Below are positions 51,316 through 62,722 of a DNA stretch of 64,000 nucleotides, in pieces. Within the stretch, counting starts at the first letter, position 1. Each line of letters opens with the position of its first letter. The stretch is from Prorocentrum cordatum (taxonomy: Eukaryota; Sar; Dinophyceae; Prorocentrales; Prorocentraceae). The stretch is from contig CAUYUJ010017963.1 of assembly GCA_963575745.1 (NCBI GenBank), positions 1-64,000 on the forward strand, in the 5' to 3' direction. The notes below the pieces were generated by a model, which was not told where the DNA came from, did no database searches, and was given only the letters and a program-made list of their open reading frames with translations. The translations under genes were made by a program, and so were the position numbers.

Positions 51316-52500
51316 CGAGGAGCAGAGGCTCAGGGGTGCATTAGCTCCGTTAGTGCGCCCAGCCTCCCGGTGTCACCATCTCTGAGAGCACGGAGGACGC
51401 GAGAGCCCGTCGTGGTTGGCGCTCGAATTCAAGGCAATCCTTGGGCAACGCGGGGGCGAGCACGGGTGGCTTTCAAGTAACGCCGCGGCTCAATCCACGT
51501 ACCACAGTGTGACAGCGTGGCTTGCACCTAGGTAGACGAACAACGCACGCACAGAAAGCCATAAGTGAGAAGAATGGGGAAGGGCAAGGCGATGAAACCG
51601 CTATAGGTATGGGTGCGAATTGTCGGACCTCGAAGGGGAATCTCGTTCGAGCGGGAATCCCCTATCCGACAACATATGCCCACAGCCCCCCTTCGAATTC
51701 TACCCCGAGAGATCCTGGGGTCGCTTGGGTATGGGTGCTAGTTGTCAACTCATGGAACGTAGTGCCCACTGGGGCAACGTTGCAACTGAGGGCTGAACTT
51801 GTAGCCCCCGGTGGGGCGCGAGCCAGACAGTGCCGCCATACCGTGGCCCTGGCATACTTCATCGACCAGGCCAATAGTATTGCGGTCGACGCCAGCAAAG
51901 CATGGACATGCACCTCTACATGCGTAGTTTGGGCTGCACTGCAGACGCTGAGTTTGGCGGGTGCGACCCCGTCGCGCAACGTCTGCAACGTGCGTTCCCA
52001 AGGGGGACGCGCAATATCCATGACGCTTCGAGTCTAACCTGCCCCCTGGAAATTTCACGGTCGAAGCCAGAACGCGCATCACTCGAATCTGGAGTCCAGA
52101 GTCGCATGCATGGCCTTGCGAAGAAGGCGAGCAGGAATGATAGGGATCACGCTCAGCCACTCTTACCCAGGAGCTGGAACCTGGAATAGAGGCATATGGA
52201 ACACATCTTGAAGTCGAAGCCCGGAGAGGACATCAGTCCTGGAATCTCAATGATAAGCCTTCATGCTCATCATTCTCACCTTTGCAGTCGTGCCCATTAC
52301 CATCCTCATTCCAACCATTACTCGTACCATCACCCGCACCCGATCCCCCGTACATGGTTTGTCGTCACCCTCACCCTGAATGATCACACGCGCGCTCACT
52401 CGCAATATCTCGTACGTGCCTCTCAGCAAACTCCCGAGAGACCCACCCGTCCTCTCGCGACCTCCTGAAATCCTCACATCATGTTCGTACAGGCCCCATC
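51178..52500. other. Spacer with GGA/GAA tract, nothing recognised
   Basis: A GGAGGAAGA tract lies at 51260-51325. Frames at 51522-52037 (plus) and 52160-51750 (minus) are moderately long but carry no motif I recognise. Confidence 0.45.
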
Positions 52501-52539
52501 GAGGCCTCTTTTCCAAACGCGCCTGCATGCCTCTGAAAT

Positions 52540-52740
52540 TCCCCCCAAGAGCCTCCAGAGGCTCCTGCAGGCCTGTCAAGGCCTGTCTGGGCTCACCGAA
52601 GCTCCCGCAGGCCTCTCACGGTGTTTGTAAAGTTTCCCAGAGCTCCCGCCAAGCGTCTTTCAGCCTGCCAGAGCTTCCCCCTGGCTCTCCAAACATGCCA
52701 GGCCCCCCAAGAGCTTCCATCAAACTCACAAAGGTCTTTG
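52540..52740. repeat. Degenerate minisatellite (GCCTCCAGAGGCTCC type)
   Basis: AGAGCCTCC, AGGCTCCTGCAGGCCT and AGAGCTTCC words at irregular ~25-bp spacing. Confidence 0.55.
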
Positions 52741-52979
52741 ACACACATCTTGCCGACTTCCCCCCCCTACCATCAAGGCCCTTCTCCGCCACCGTGTCTG
52801 CACGATGTGGGCGTGGTGTTGAAATGCTAAGTGCTGCTCCGCTGGGTGATCGCCTTCTAATAAGGCCTGGTGCATGCATCGCCCCCCCCCCCCCCACCTG
52901 GGGCCGCCACGATTTCTGGTTTCAATGCGATAGGTCCGCGCTCACGAGGCTACGACCCCCGGTTTACATCCCGAGCTTC

Positions 52980-53480
52980 CAGGACTGCCCACGCAAGCAA
53001 CCAAGGACACCAAGATGGCCCAATCTGTATCGAAAACAAGCCAAGATGCCCACAAGGGGGCCGATTATGGCCTCAAGGCGGCCCAAGATGCCTCCACGAG
53101 GGCCCGAAAGGGCCACACGAGGACTTCGTACAGGGCCCGAAGAAACAACACCAATGATTTCCTTGTTGGTCTTCTTCACTGATTTTCGCATTCTCGCCTT
53201 TTCGGGTTTCCGTCAGCTCAAGACGGCCCAATAAAGTGTCCACGATGTCTTTAAAAGGGCCTGAGAGGCCTCCACGATGGTCAAAAAATCGCCCAAGAGG
53301 CCCACGAAGCCCGAGAGGCATCCAAGACGGCCCTCAGGTGGCCCATGAGGGCATCCTGTGTGACCCAAGACGGCCTTAGAAGGCCCTCCGACTGCGAAGA
53401 CGGCGCTCAGACGGCCCCACGACGGCCCCCCGACGGCCCCAAAGGGATCCCCAAGACGGCCAAGAAAGCCCCACGATGGC
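52980..53480. repeat. Diverged copy of the 3075-4245 satellite
   Basis: CCAAGATGGCCC/CAAGACGGCC words and the AT-richer box (TTTCGGGTTTCCGTCAGCTC with AAGACGGCCCAATAA) parallel the box at 3149-3190. Confidence 0.65.
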
Positions 53481-54109
53481 CCAACCGAGTTCAATGAGAG
53501 CCTCTCAGATAGTGAAGACATAAAGGTGGCACAATTGACGGCCTTCCTCTTCCTCTTCCTCCTCCTCCGCATCCTTGTCGTCGTCACCATCATCATCACA
53601 TCACTACCATCATGTCTCTCCCAAGCCTGGCGACACGAAGTGGCACATGTGACGGTCTCCCATGCCCCATCGAACAGTCGCCATCCACAATGTTGGGCTG
53701 GCACGATAGTGGGACTTGCCGCAGACAGCTGGATCCAATAACAAATACTTCGATCTTACGTGGGACGCATACCGAAGTACTGGTACTACGTGCCTATGTT
53801 GGCGACGCACGCCCGATCCACACATGTATTACAAAACCTTGTTCTATACAGTTTCCTGGGCGGTATGTCTAGAAAGCGCCCGACACAATGCCCATACTGT
53901 AAGATTTTTGATCGTGCCTTGCCCTTGCTTGCGAAACGCACATGTAGTTCTCCAATCAGTGCTTGCACCGACGGGGTCCGAGCAGATGTTGGCAGATTTG
54001 GCGACAGACAATTCCTGGCCGATTTCGGTGGGCGGCCATGTTCCTGGGTTCCCTATCACAAATTCCCCGGTTCCCGGTTGCTGGTTCGGGCCGATTTCGA
54101 TGGGCGGCG

Positions 54110-54330
54110 GGGTTTTCGGGTTTCCATTACTCAGCTCTCTATCGATCTCACTAGCGATCTCACAACCGATCGCACTACCGATCTCACAATTGATCTCACC
54201 ATCGACCATAGAGCGCACGATCGATCCCACGAGCGATCGATTTCACTATCGGTTTCACGATGTGCCTTACTATTGTCCTCACCATCGATCCCATTATCGA
54301 TCTCACTATCGATCTCAGTATCCATATCAC
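54110..54330. repeat. 16-bp ATCTCACTATCG minisatellite
   Basis: About 14 units of CGATCTCACTATCGAT type. Palindromic CGATCG words make both strands similar. Confidence 0.85.
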
Positions 54331-54880
54331 TTTTTTCAAGCCAACCACTGATTGGGTTTATTCTAAGGTGCAATATAGATGTAGTCAGGTTGAGCCGAGT
54401 CTGTTCACCGTTCTTCAAAATGATGTCCAAACGCATCTTGGATTAAGTACTGTCGTCGAATATAGATGTCTGTGCGCAAAAAGAAATGGAGGTCCATCTT
54501 ATATCAAACAACTAAGTGCCTGAATCGTGTTTCCGGCCCACATTGATGTTTCAGCACGACGGGGAAGAACAAATGGAGGATCAGAACGAGGAGGAATCAT
54601 ATAACTTGCGCGCCTGACATGATTACGAACGAAAGTGAATACGATGGCCACTAGCAAGTGTCGTTCAAAACCAGCCGCAGTTGGGTGGGCGACTTTCTGC
54701 CTCAGATGCACAACGCCCGCGGCGGCACCGACAGCGAGCCCTGTTCAAAACGGGCAGGGGGCTGTCAACTTCTCGTCCCCACTCTTTCCGCCCCCGTCCC
54801 CAGACATCCGGCGCCACGCTTGCTTCGCGACACGGGCCCCCGACCTCTCGGCCTCGGCCGGGATTTTTTCGTCCCGGATT
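54331..54880. other. Spacer, partial family M sequence
   Basis: CGCCCGCGGCGGCACCGACA, GCGAGCCCTGTTCAAAACGG near 54710-54760 resemble the interior of the family M elements. Nothing else recognised. Confidence 0.4.
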
Positions 54881-55140
54881 GCTTTTTGACGGTCATGGGT
54901 CCAGAACCGGCCACCGGAGGCCGAAAGCAGCAGCGAAAAACCGGCGGCCTCGACTTTTGACAGCTAGGCTTCCTGGTCGTAGCTCAAGTCTCTCCGGCGT
55001 CCGCTTGGGACGATCCGGGCGCCCCTGGAACGCCCTCGGCGAGATGCGGCTGCTGGAGGGCATTCCGAGGCTGTCAAACCTCAGCGAGCTGACAAAACCT
55101 GGCGAAAACCTTCCGTCTCGGTTTTTATCAAAACGCCGGA
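54880..55140. repeat. Copy of the GACGATCCGGGCG.. / GGTTTTTATCAAAACG family
   Basis: CGTCCGCTTGGGACGATCCG, CCTCGGCGAGATGCGGCTGC and CTGACAAAACC resemble 18195-18345, 22480-22620 and 42325-42395. Confidence 0.55.
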
Positions 55141-55155
55141 TGTCTGGGTTTCGAC

Positions 55156-55306
55156 CGTGCCGAGAGCAGGCCAGGGCCAGGGAAGCGGCGGCGCGCTGCT
55201 GGCCCTTGGCGCCGAGGCCCCCGCCCGCCAGGGCGCCGTACTGCACCCGGGGGCCCGCCAGCTCGGCGAGCGAGCTGCCGCCGGCCTCGTGCCCGAAGAA
55301 GGCGGC
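55156..55306 (-). CDS. Candidate GH92-like downstream exon
   Basis: AAFFGHEAGGSSLAELAGPR, VQYGALAGGGLGAKGQQRAA then ASLALACSRH in an open frame between acceptor CACTGCTCGAG and a GTCGAAAC donor. Good coding character, no diagnostic motif; a repeat copy follows in the presumed intron. Confidence 0.3.
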
Positions 55307-55979
55307 CTCGAGCAGTGGAACAGCAGGGGCGGCAGATGATGGTGATGATGGTGGTCATCATGGCGATAAGGTGATAATCATGATGCTGATGCTGATGCTC
55401 ATGATGATGATGATGACGATGACGATGATGATGATGACGATGATGATGACAATGATGAGGATGACGACGACGATGGCGAAGATGCTGATGATAACGATGA
55501 TGGTGACGATGACGATGATGGTGGTGCTGCTGATGATGATCGTGATGATGGCAATGATGATGACGATGACGAATCTAATGATGACGATGATGATGACGAT
55601 GATGATGACGACGGTGACGATGATGATGGCGACGATGATGACGACGGTGATGGCGATGATGACGGTAACGATGACGATGACGATACTGATGATGCTCAAT
55701 ATGATGAGGATGATGGTGATGCTGATGATGCTGATGATGATGACGATGACGATGCTGATGCTGATGAGGATACTGATGAGGATGATGATGACTATGGCGA
55801 TGACAAGGATGAAGGTACTGATACCGATGACGGCGATGCTGATGATCATGCTGATGGTGATGATGCTGATGACGATGATGATGACGACGATGCTGATGCT
55901 GATGATGATGCTGCTGACGATGATGACGATGATGCTTATGATGATGATGATGAGGATGAATATGAGGATGATGATGATA

Positions 55980-56010
<31 letters not shown>

Positions 56011-56045
56011 CGACGAATATTATCATAATGATGATGATGACGATG

Positions 56046-56077
<32 letters not shown>

Positions 56078-56099
56078 GATGATGATGATGGTGAATCAT

Positions 56100-56130
<31 letters not shown>

Positions 56131-56137
56131 CGATGAC

Positions 56138-56180
<43 letters not shown>

Positions 56181-59100
56181 CTGATGATGATGATAATGAT
56201 GATGATGGTAATGATGATGCTGCTGATGATGATGCCAATGACCATGACGATGATGACTGTGATGGCGATTGCGATGGTGATGCTGTTGATGATGGAGGTT
56301 TCTGGTGCTGTGCTGCTGCGCGTCAGCCTGACGCAAAAGCGGGCGGCCTGGCCAAGGGTCTCGTGGAGCCTGCCTCCAGGACCCGTGCCCGAGCAGGGGC
56401 GGCCGCGGGCAGCGGCTGCAGACGCCCGCGCCCTCGGCAAGCTGCGGGCGGGACGGGCATGAGCTCGGGCAAACGCTTTTTACGTCAGCGGCAAGGCAGA
56501 AGTGCTGCTCCAGCGGGCGGCCATCGGGGCGACCGATGCGCGAATTGGCCGGCGTGCAGGAGAAGGGAAAGGGGGGACAGGGCGGCCGCGGAGGACAGGA
56601 GGACGAGGAGGAGGGAACTCAGACGTGGAAGAAGAATTCCATGGGGCTCGGGCAAGCGCCACGCTGGAGTTCCCGGGACGGGGCCCGGAGACCGAACCTC
56701 AAGGAATCCAGTCTTCGGATGTTCCCCAGACCCCGCGCGTTGTGACAAAAATCGCGACGAGAGGTTTTTCGCTGTCTTCGGCCTCTGGGAGCCCTTACAG
56801 GGCCTCGGGGCCGCCGAAAAACGGCTCGGGATGAAAAACCAGTCCCCGGGAAGGGGTCCAGACCTCATGGGGTCGACGTTGTGGAGAAGTCACGACCTTC
56901 CGAGGGCCTTCCAGAACCTTCCGAGAGCCTCAGGGGTGGACCTCTGGCGGAAGGGGGCGAGGGGAGGAGGGGACAACACGACGCTCCACATAAAAAGCTG
57001 CATCCGATTGGCTTCTTCCCCCGCGAGGGGCGTTACAGGGTAGGTCAGTATCCAGGTGCGGTCAAGAACTGTTTGTTTTTGGCGCAGCTCTGGAGAAGGG
57101 GGAGACAACCGAGGGGAATACGACTGCGAAGCATCAGATGAGACCTTCTGTCCTCAACGTTGGGTTCCGGTCGACTCCACGGAAGAACCATCAGCAAACC
57201 TGACAAGCAGTGCGACACCTGCAGCGCTGAGCCATGCAGCAGCACCACCGCTGAGCCATGCAAGCGGCGCGTCGCGGCGGATCCGTCGACACGCCACGCC
57301 CTGCCAGCGTTATGTCGGGCCTGTCCCCCCACAGGGGAATTTTCGACGAAAAAAATACCCCCAGAAACAATAAAAAGAATAGTCCAAAAATAGTCTGGGG
57401 ACTATCTTTTGAATATTATCTGACCCTTTTCGGGGTACTTTTCTTTTCCCGTCGAAAATCCCCCTGTAGGGGGACAGGCCCGACTTGATGCCAGCGGAAG
57501 GCGCGCTTCGCGGGGCGGGGCGCCGGGAGAGACGCTCGGGACGCCGCATCTCGGGGACCGCGGTGTGGTTGGCGTTTCGCGCCGCAGCGTGGTGGGCCAG
57601 CGCCGGCGGCGCGGCCCGCTAAGCAGAAGTTCTCGATCGTACAGTTGGGGCCCTGAAGAAAGAACCCTTTTGGTTGGGGAGGGGCTCCGTGTTCCTTAAT
57701 TGTTTCGCAGCTTGCCTCAGGGTTTCCTTGTGTTTTCGATGGGGAATCGAAGTTTAACTTATGGAAAAAAGGGGCCTCGTTCCTTATTTAGGGTTCCTTA
57801 TGTCAACGCCCCGACGGTACATCGAGGAGCTCTGAGAGTTGGCGGGCCCGCAGAACGTGTCGGGCGCCGCTGCCGTTCCAGGACGTGCTGCGAGCGTCTC
57901 GGACCGATTTGGAGCGACTCATCTCCTCATCCTATGCCCGCTTCCCTCAGGCCCCAACACCCAGAGACCCCATCCACCAGCCGACGAAGCGAAATCGTAA
58001 AACAGCATGGCCATCGCATAGGGAGGCATGTCCGGCGCGGCTGGGAACTTTCTGGGCGCGTGCATCGCCATGGGCACGTCACGACGTCAGTCGAGCCAGG
58101 GCGGGCTTTCCCCTGCAGCGGAATTCTTGCATTTTCTGGTGTCATTCGTCCGCTGACTCCTGGCTGAGAGGATCCGGTAACGGCATACGCATGAACCTTC
58201 AGTGGTCTGCTGCGCGGATTTCTTGGATTTTCGCTGGAGCCCCCTGGCGGCGCTTCCAGCGTCGCCCCCGGTGCGCTCCGCGCGCCAGGGAGGGGGGTCC
58301 CCGCGCCGATCCCAGAAATCCGCCTGAGCCCCCGAAAGGTTATGTTTGTGCTGTTCTTCTTCTCCAATGGCGGGACCTGGTGGGACTGGGGGTGCATGTG
58401 TCCATGCCCACACGGCAGTGGAAGCCATCACCGATCCAAGCGCCATCGACCCTGGGCCCCCTCATGTGGGGCCCGCTGGGCCAGGCTGGAGGAGGGGGCA
58501 TTGCACGGAGGACGAGATCATGCTGATGCTGGTGATGATGATGCTGCTGCTGAGGCCGATGACGACGACCATGATGATGAACCTGATGCTGATGCTGATG
58601 CTGCTGCTGATGATGGTGATGGTGGAGGGATGGTGATGATAATAATGATGATGATGACGGCGATGAAAACGATGATGACAATGGTGATGATGACGCTGCT
58701 GCTGATGATGATGCCAATGTCGGTACCGATGCCAATGACGACGACGATGATGATGATGATGGTGATGATGATGATGATGGTGGTCATGATAATGATGACA
58801 CTGACGACGATGGCGATGCTGCTGATGATGATGATGCTGATGATGATGATGATGATGCTGGCGGTGATGAAGGTGCTGATTATAACGATGCTGATACTGC
58901 TGATGATGATGAAACTGAGGATCATGATGGTGATGCTGATTAAGCCCGTGGCGATGACAGCGGTGAGACGATGATGACCAATACATGTGATGTCGATCCA
59001 TATGAACATTACAATTTCAGCTATTAGGACAATGCCGATGCCGATTCCGATGATAATGCTGATGATGATGAGGATGAATCTGAAGATGATGATGCTGCTG

Positions 59101-59389
59101 CTGGTGATGATGGGTATGATAATGATAGTGCTGCTGCTGCTGCTAATTCTGATGATGCTGATGATGCGGCTGATGACGATGCTGATGCTGATGATGATGC
59201 TGCTGATGATGATGCTGCTGATGATGATGGCGCTGACGATGACGATCATGATGCTGCTGTTGACGATGATGATAATGGTGATGATACTGATGACGACGAT
59301 GATGATGGTGATGATGATGACGATGCTGATGATGCTGCTGATGCTGATGCTGTTGATGATGATCTTGCTGATGATGATGTTGATGATGC

Positions 59390-59443
<54 letters not shown>

Positions 59444-59931
59444 CAAGGATAAGGATGGTGACGATGATGAGGAGGAGGAGGAGGAGGAAGAAGATGGTGG
59501 GGATGACGAGGATAACCAGCCTCGACGTAGGGATTGTCCCTCGAGTTACCCTCGGCGACTATCTGAAGCTCCTTGCGGCCCTGCGGCCTGAGCACGACCC
59601 GCCCGAAGAGCGGGCTGCCGAGGGCGTAGCTCGGACTCCCGGGCTCCAGCAGGTAGAGGCCCAGCGCTGACAGGACGAACCTCGAGGGCGGCCGCTCCTG
59701 CTACTGCTGTTGCTGCTGCTGCTCCCCCTCCTCTCTCCTGCTGCTGCTGCTGCTGCTGCTCCTCCTCCTCCTCCTCCTCCTCCTCCTCCTCCTCCTCCAC
59801 ATCCTGTCTCGCATCTTGGAGCAGCTCGGATCCGTCTCCGAGCCGTTCCAGGTGACGCACTCGGGGAAACAGGGGCTCAGGAACGGCACGAGGCCCGCCA
59901 AGTGCCCCACAGTCCTCGTATGCCGCCGACC
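55156..59931 (-). CDS. Glycoside hydrolase family 92-like gene (partial; one clear and three candidate exons)
   Basis: GH92 enzymes are mostly calcium-dependent exo-alpha-mannosidases. The diagnostic exon is 59680-59521: FVLSALGLYLLEPGSPSYAL, GSPLFGRVVLRPQGRKELQI and AEGNSRDNPYVE match the conserved C-terminal block (W-YvLSALGxYPv-PGs-Y-lGsPLF...I-A-NNS-N-YI) at full spacing. Candidate neighbours with compatible phases are 59931-59895 (SAAYEDCGALGG, cf. GNxDCGxMSAW), 56441-56370 and 55306-55156. The N-terminal catalytic part is not visible up to the window's end; intron growth, truncation or decay are all possible. Confidence 0.55.
55322..56300. repeat. ~1-kb degenerate (GAT)n array 2
   Basis: GATGAT with GACGAT/GCTGAT/GGTGAT variants; (ATC)n on the gene strand. 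It starts 16 bp from the candidate exon at 55306. Confidence 0.95.
56370..56441 (-). CDS. Candidate GH92-like downstream exon
   Basis: Twenty-four codons (LAEGAGVCSRCPRPPLLGHG then SWRQ) between acceptor CCGCCCGCAG and a CAG-GC donor, phase 0 on both sides. Assignment is by phase, strand and position only. Confidence 0.25.
56715..56910. repeat. Copy of the ...GGGAAGGGGTCCAGACCTC family
   Basis: GTTGTGACAAAAATCGCGAC, TTTTTCGCTGTCTTCGGCC and CCGGGAAGGGGTCCAGACCT with GTCGACGTTGTG; in the same order, partly, at 42930-43100. Confidence 0.65.
57314..57484. mobile_element. TIR element family I, ~50-bp inverted ends
   Basis: GTCGGGCCTGTCCCCCCACA and TAGGGGGACAGGCCCGAC ends, continuing inward through AATTTTCGACG / CGTCGAAAATC and ATACCCCC / GGGGTACTTT. 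Total 171 bp, AT-rich core. Confidence 0.9.
57485..58200. other. Intronic or intergenic sequence, nothing recognised
   Basis: No motif-bearing frame or repeat seen; GGTTCCTT(A/G)T words recur at 57690-57800. Confidence 0.45.
58201..58341. mobile_element. Family A introner-like element A8
   Basis: CTGCGCGGATTTCTTGGATT and CGCCGATCCCAGAAATCCGC inverted ends, GGCGGCGCTTCCAGCGTCGC core as in A2 and A6. Confidence 0.8.
58510..59470. repeat. ~0.96-kb degenerate (GAT)n array 3
   Basis: Same composition as arrays 1 and 2, ending in pure GAT. It begins about 30 bp into the intron after the GH92-like exon. Confidence 0.95.
59521..59680 (-). CDS. GH92-like exon (clear)
   Basis: One base plus 53 codons, FVLSALGLY to NPYVE. 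Acceptor GCCCTCGAG; GC donor (GTCGAG then GCTGGT). The incoming phase expects the last two bases of a codon from the previous exon; the family has Trp there. Confidence 0.7.
59700..59802. repeat. CTG / CTC microsatellite
   Basis: CTGCTG runs then CTCCTC runs, between the GH92-like exon and the upstream candidate exon. Confidence 0.9.
59895..59931 (-). CDS. GH92-like upstream micro-exon (candidate)
   Basis: A 37-nt segment coding SAAYEDCGALG. Acceptor CTTCTCGCAG; GC donor in the right phase for the next exon. D-C-G agrees with the family's GNEDCG, but the usual S-A-W is replaced by Gly-Gly. Confidence 0.35.
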
Positions 59932-60980
59932 CTGCGAGAAGCACGGCACCCTCACGGAACGGATCTGGACTTACGACCGCTCGCAGCGGGTGGCAGGTTC
60001 CAGACGGCATGTACGAACAACCCTGGTCCGCGGGATAGTCTCCACAACGGCGGAGTTCAAGAGGCTCCACCCCGGCACCGCCGAGAAGAATGCCACCACG
60101 TGCTCGCAGCACGGCGGCGAGGTGGCCGTCTGGGCGTGGACTCGAGTGGCGGGCAACGGCACGAGCGAACCACGGTCAGGCAGTGGGGCCTCAAGTCAGG
60201 CAGGGTGCACGCCAGACAACGGTGCTTCGCTCAGGCCGCTTGTCGGCGGCGAACGTCCGCCAAACCTCAGGGAGCAAGCCCACAAGCTGCAGCAGTGTAC
60301 GGGCATCGCGTGCACGGTCGATTCTGGTCGGTGATGCTGGCACAGCGTCGTCGATTAGGGGCGGTAGCTGGATCGTCGAAGCGAGGGCGATGTCTCACTA
60401 CGTTAGCTTCTCTTCGACTATCCGGGTGAGCTACAGGTCCCCTTCTTCCTCAGCAGTGCGTTTCACAATTGCTTTCGGTTTGGTTGCCGAAGGTTCGGCT
60501 ACGACGGCCGATCAAGAACGCATGGACATCGGCAGTGGCACATCTTAGCAATATGCCAGAGGGACTGCGAGCTCCCCATGTACGCGAGCCCATGACGACA
60601 GTGATCTTGTACATGCTCGGAGATGGTTGGGCTCCGAACTCTCCCACGGACTGCTCCTCGGACATCAATGTATCGCAATTCGATGGCAGCGACTTCCAGG
60701 CGTTGGATCAGGCTAGTTGCCCTCGCTTGGGTGCGCTTGAGACGACATTCGAGCTCAACCAATGGAAAGGTGCATCTAGCCTTTTCTATAATCTCTATTT
60801 GTTTGTTAAAAATTGCAACAGTGGGAAACTACATGTTTGTCGGGTGGCCTGATTGACGGACTGAGGCCCCGACAACAATGGAAACTATGTTTTCCCGCCG
60901 CCGCCGCTGACGACAACGCCGACGACGACGAGGAAGGGGAGGAGGAGGGGGGGGGGAGAAGGAGGAGGAGAAGGATGATG
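59932..60980. other. Unique sequence, no confident gene
   Basis: Contains frames of 172 codons (59816-60334 plus) and 128 codons (60469-60852 plus) of normal composition and a canonical GTAAGT on the minus strand at 59974. Upstream GH92-like exons could lie here, but I could not assign any. Confidence 0.35.
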
Positions 60981-60984
60981 CTCT

Positions 60985-61325
60985 GAGGCTCTCAAAGGCT
61001 GAATGCTCTGAAACTCATTGCTCTGAAACTCTCACGGCTCTGAAACTCATCGTTCTGAAGCTCATTGCTCTGAAACTCATTACTCTGAAAATCGTTGCTC
61101 GGGAACTTTCTCAAAGGCTCATTGCTCTGGAACTCCCAAAGGCTCATCGCTCTGAAGCTCATTGCTCTGAAACTCTCACTGTTCGGAAACTCATAGCTCT
61201 GAAGCCCATTGCCCTGAAACCCATTGATCTGAAACTCATTGCTCTGAAGCTCATTAGTCTGAAACCCATTGATCGAAAACTTTCTCAGAGGCTCGTTGCT
61301 GTGAGCCTCTCACCCTGAAAGCTCA
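60985..61325. repeat. 17-bp minisatellite (CTCATTGCTCTGAAACT)
   Basis: About 18 degenerate units of GCTCTGAAACTCATT type. Confidence 0.9.
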
Positions 61326-61379
61326 AGGGCTCACAACACTCTCGCGAATCACATGCCAAAGAGCTCGGTTAATTCCTTC

Positions 61380-62492
61380 TCCTCTTTCTCCTCCTCCTCC
61401 TCCTTCTCCGATACTTCAGTTCTTATTGCAAACCTTCGTACGAACAAGCTCGACATTCCTGTCGCGTGGAGGTAGCCCCGGAGGCATTGTCCGATGGGCG
61501 GGATGACCGCCCACCAGTATCCAGCGCGGCGCGCATCAGTGGGAAACCGAATCATCTACCTCCTCCTCCTCCTCCTCCTCCTCCTCCTCCTACCCCTCCC
61601 CCCCTCCTCCTCCTCCTCCTCCTCCTCCTCCTCCTCCTCCTCCTCCTCCTCCTCCTCCTCCTCCTTAGCTCCTCCTCCTCCTACTCCTCCACCTTCTCCT
61701 TCCCCTCCCGCTCGTCCTCCGATGCATCGGTCCTCATTGCCAACCTTCCTACGAACAAGCTCGAAATCCCATTCGCGTGGAGGGTAGCCCAGGAGGCCTT
61801 GTCCTATGAGAGAAACAACCGTCCACCATGATTCAGCACGGCGCGCAATAGTGGGAAACTAATTCCTCGTCCTCTTCATCCTCCTCACCCTCCTCCTCCC
61901 CCCTCTCCTCCTCCTTCCCCTCCTCCTCCTCCTCCTCCGATGCATCGATTCTTCTTGCAAGCCTTCCTACGAACAAGCTCGGAATTCCTTTCGCGTGGAA
62001 GGTCGCCCAAGAGGCATTGTCCGATGGGAGAAACAACCGTCCACCATTATTCAGCACGCCGCGCATTAGCGGGAAACTAATTCCTCCTCCTCCTCCTTCT
62101 CCTCCTCCTGCCCCCTTGCTTCTCTTCCTCTTCCACCTCAACCTCCTCCTCCTCCTCCTCCTCCTCCTCCCTCTTCTCCTCCTCCTCTCCTCCTCCTCCT
62201 CCTCCTCCTCCTCCCTCCTCCTTCTCCTCCGCCTCGTCCTTCTCCTCTTCATCCTCCCCCTTCTCCTCCTCCTCCTCCCTCCTGCTTCTCCTCTCCTCCT
62301 CCTCCTCCCCCTTGCTTCTCTTCCTCTTCCACCTCAACCCCTCCTCCTTCTCCTCCTCCTCCTCCTCCTCCTCCTCCTCCTCCTCCTCCTCTTCTCCTCC
62401 TTCTCCTCCGCCTCGTCCTTCTCCTCTTCATCCTCCTCTCCTTCTCCTCCTCCTCCTCCTCCTCCTCTCCCCTCCTCCTCCTCCTCCTCCTC

Positions 62493-62537
<45 letters not shown>

Positions 62538-62580
62538 CCTCCTCCTCCTCCTCCTCCTCCTCCTCCTCCTCTCAGCTAAG
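61380..62580. repeat. CTC tract / ~145-bp unit higher-order repeat
   Basis: A unit with CTACGAACAAGCTCG, TTCGCGTGGA, GCATTGTCCGATGGG and CGCGCAT(T/C)AGTGGGAAAC occurs at about 61411, 61721 and 61939, each followed by a CTC-rich tract. Direct orientation throughout; the last CTC tract is over 450 bp. Confidence 0.9.
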
Positions 62581-62651
62581 GTAACGGGGTTGTCATTAAG
62601 TTAGGCCTCGCCAATGCTTGCAAGACAGCTTCTTGACCTTAACAAGAGGAG

Positions 62652-62722
62652 AAGCAGGAGGAGGAGGAGGAGGAGGAGGAGGAGGAGGAGGGAAGGAGGA
62701 GGGAGGGAGGAGAGAGGGAAGG
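62652..62722. repeat. (GGA)n microsatellite
   Basis: GGA triplets grading into GGGA; opposite strand bias to the CTC tracts just before it. Confidence 0.95.

Noticed and set aside
59816-60334. 172-codon plus-strand frame with ERIWTYDRSQRV, loosely ricin-B-lectin-like
   Set aside because: One short resemblance only; no QxW repeats, and the opposite strand carries the GH92-like gene.
60469-60852. 128-codon plus-strand frame of normal composition
   Set aside because: No recognisable motif, no upstream acceptor I could argue for, and an equally long frame on the other strand. Left as unassigned.
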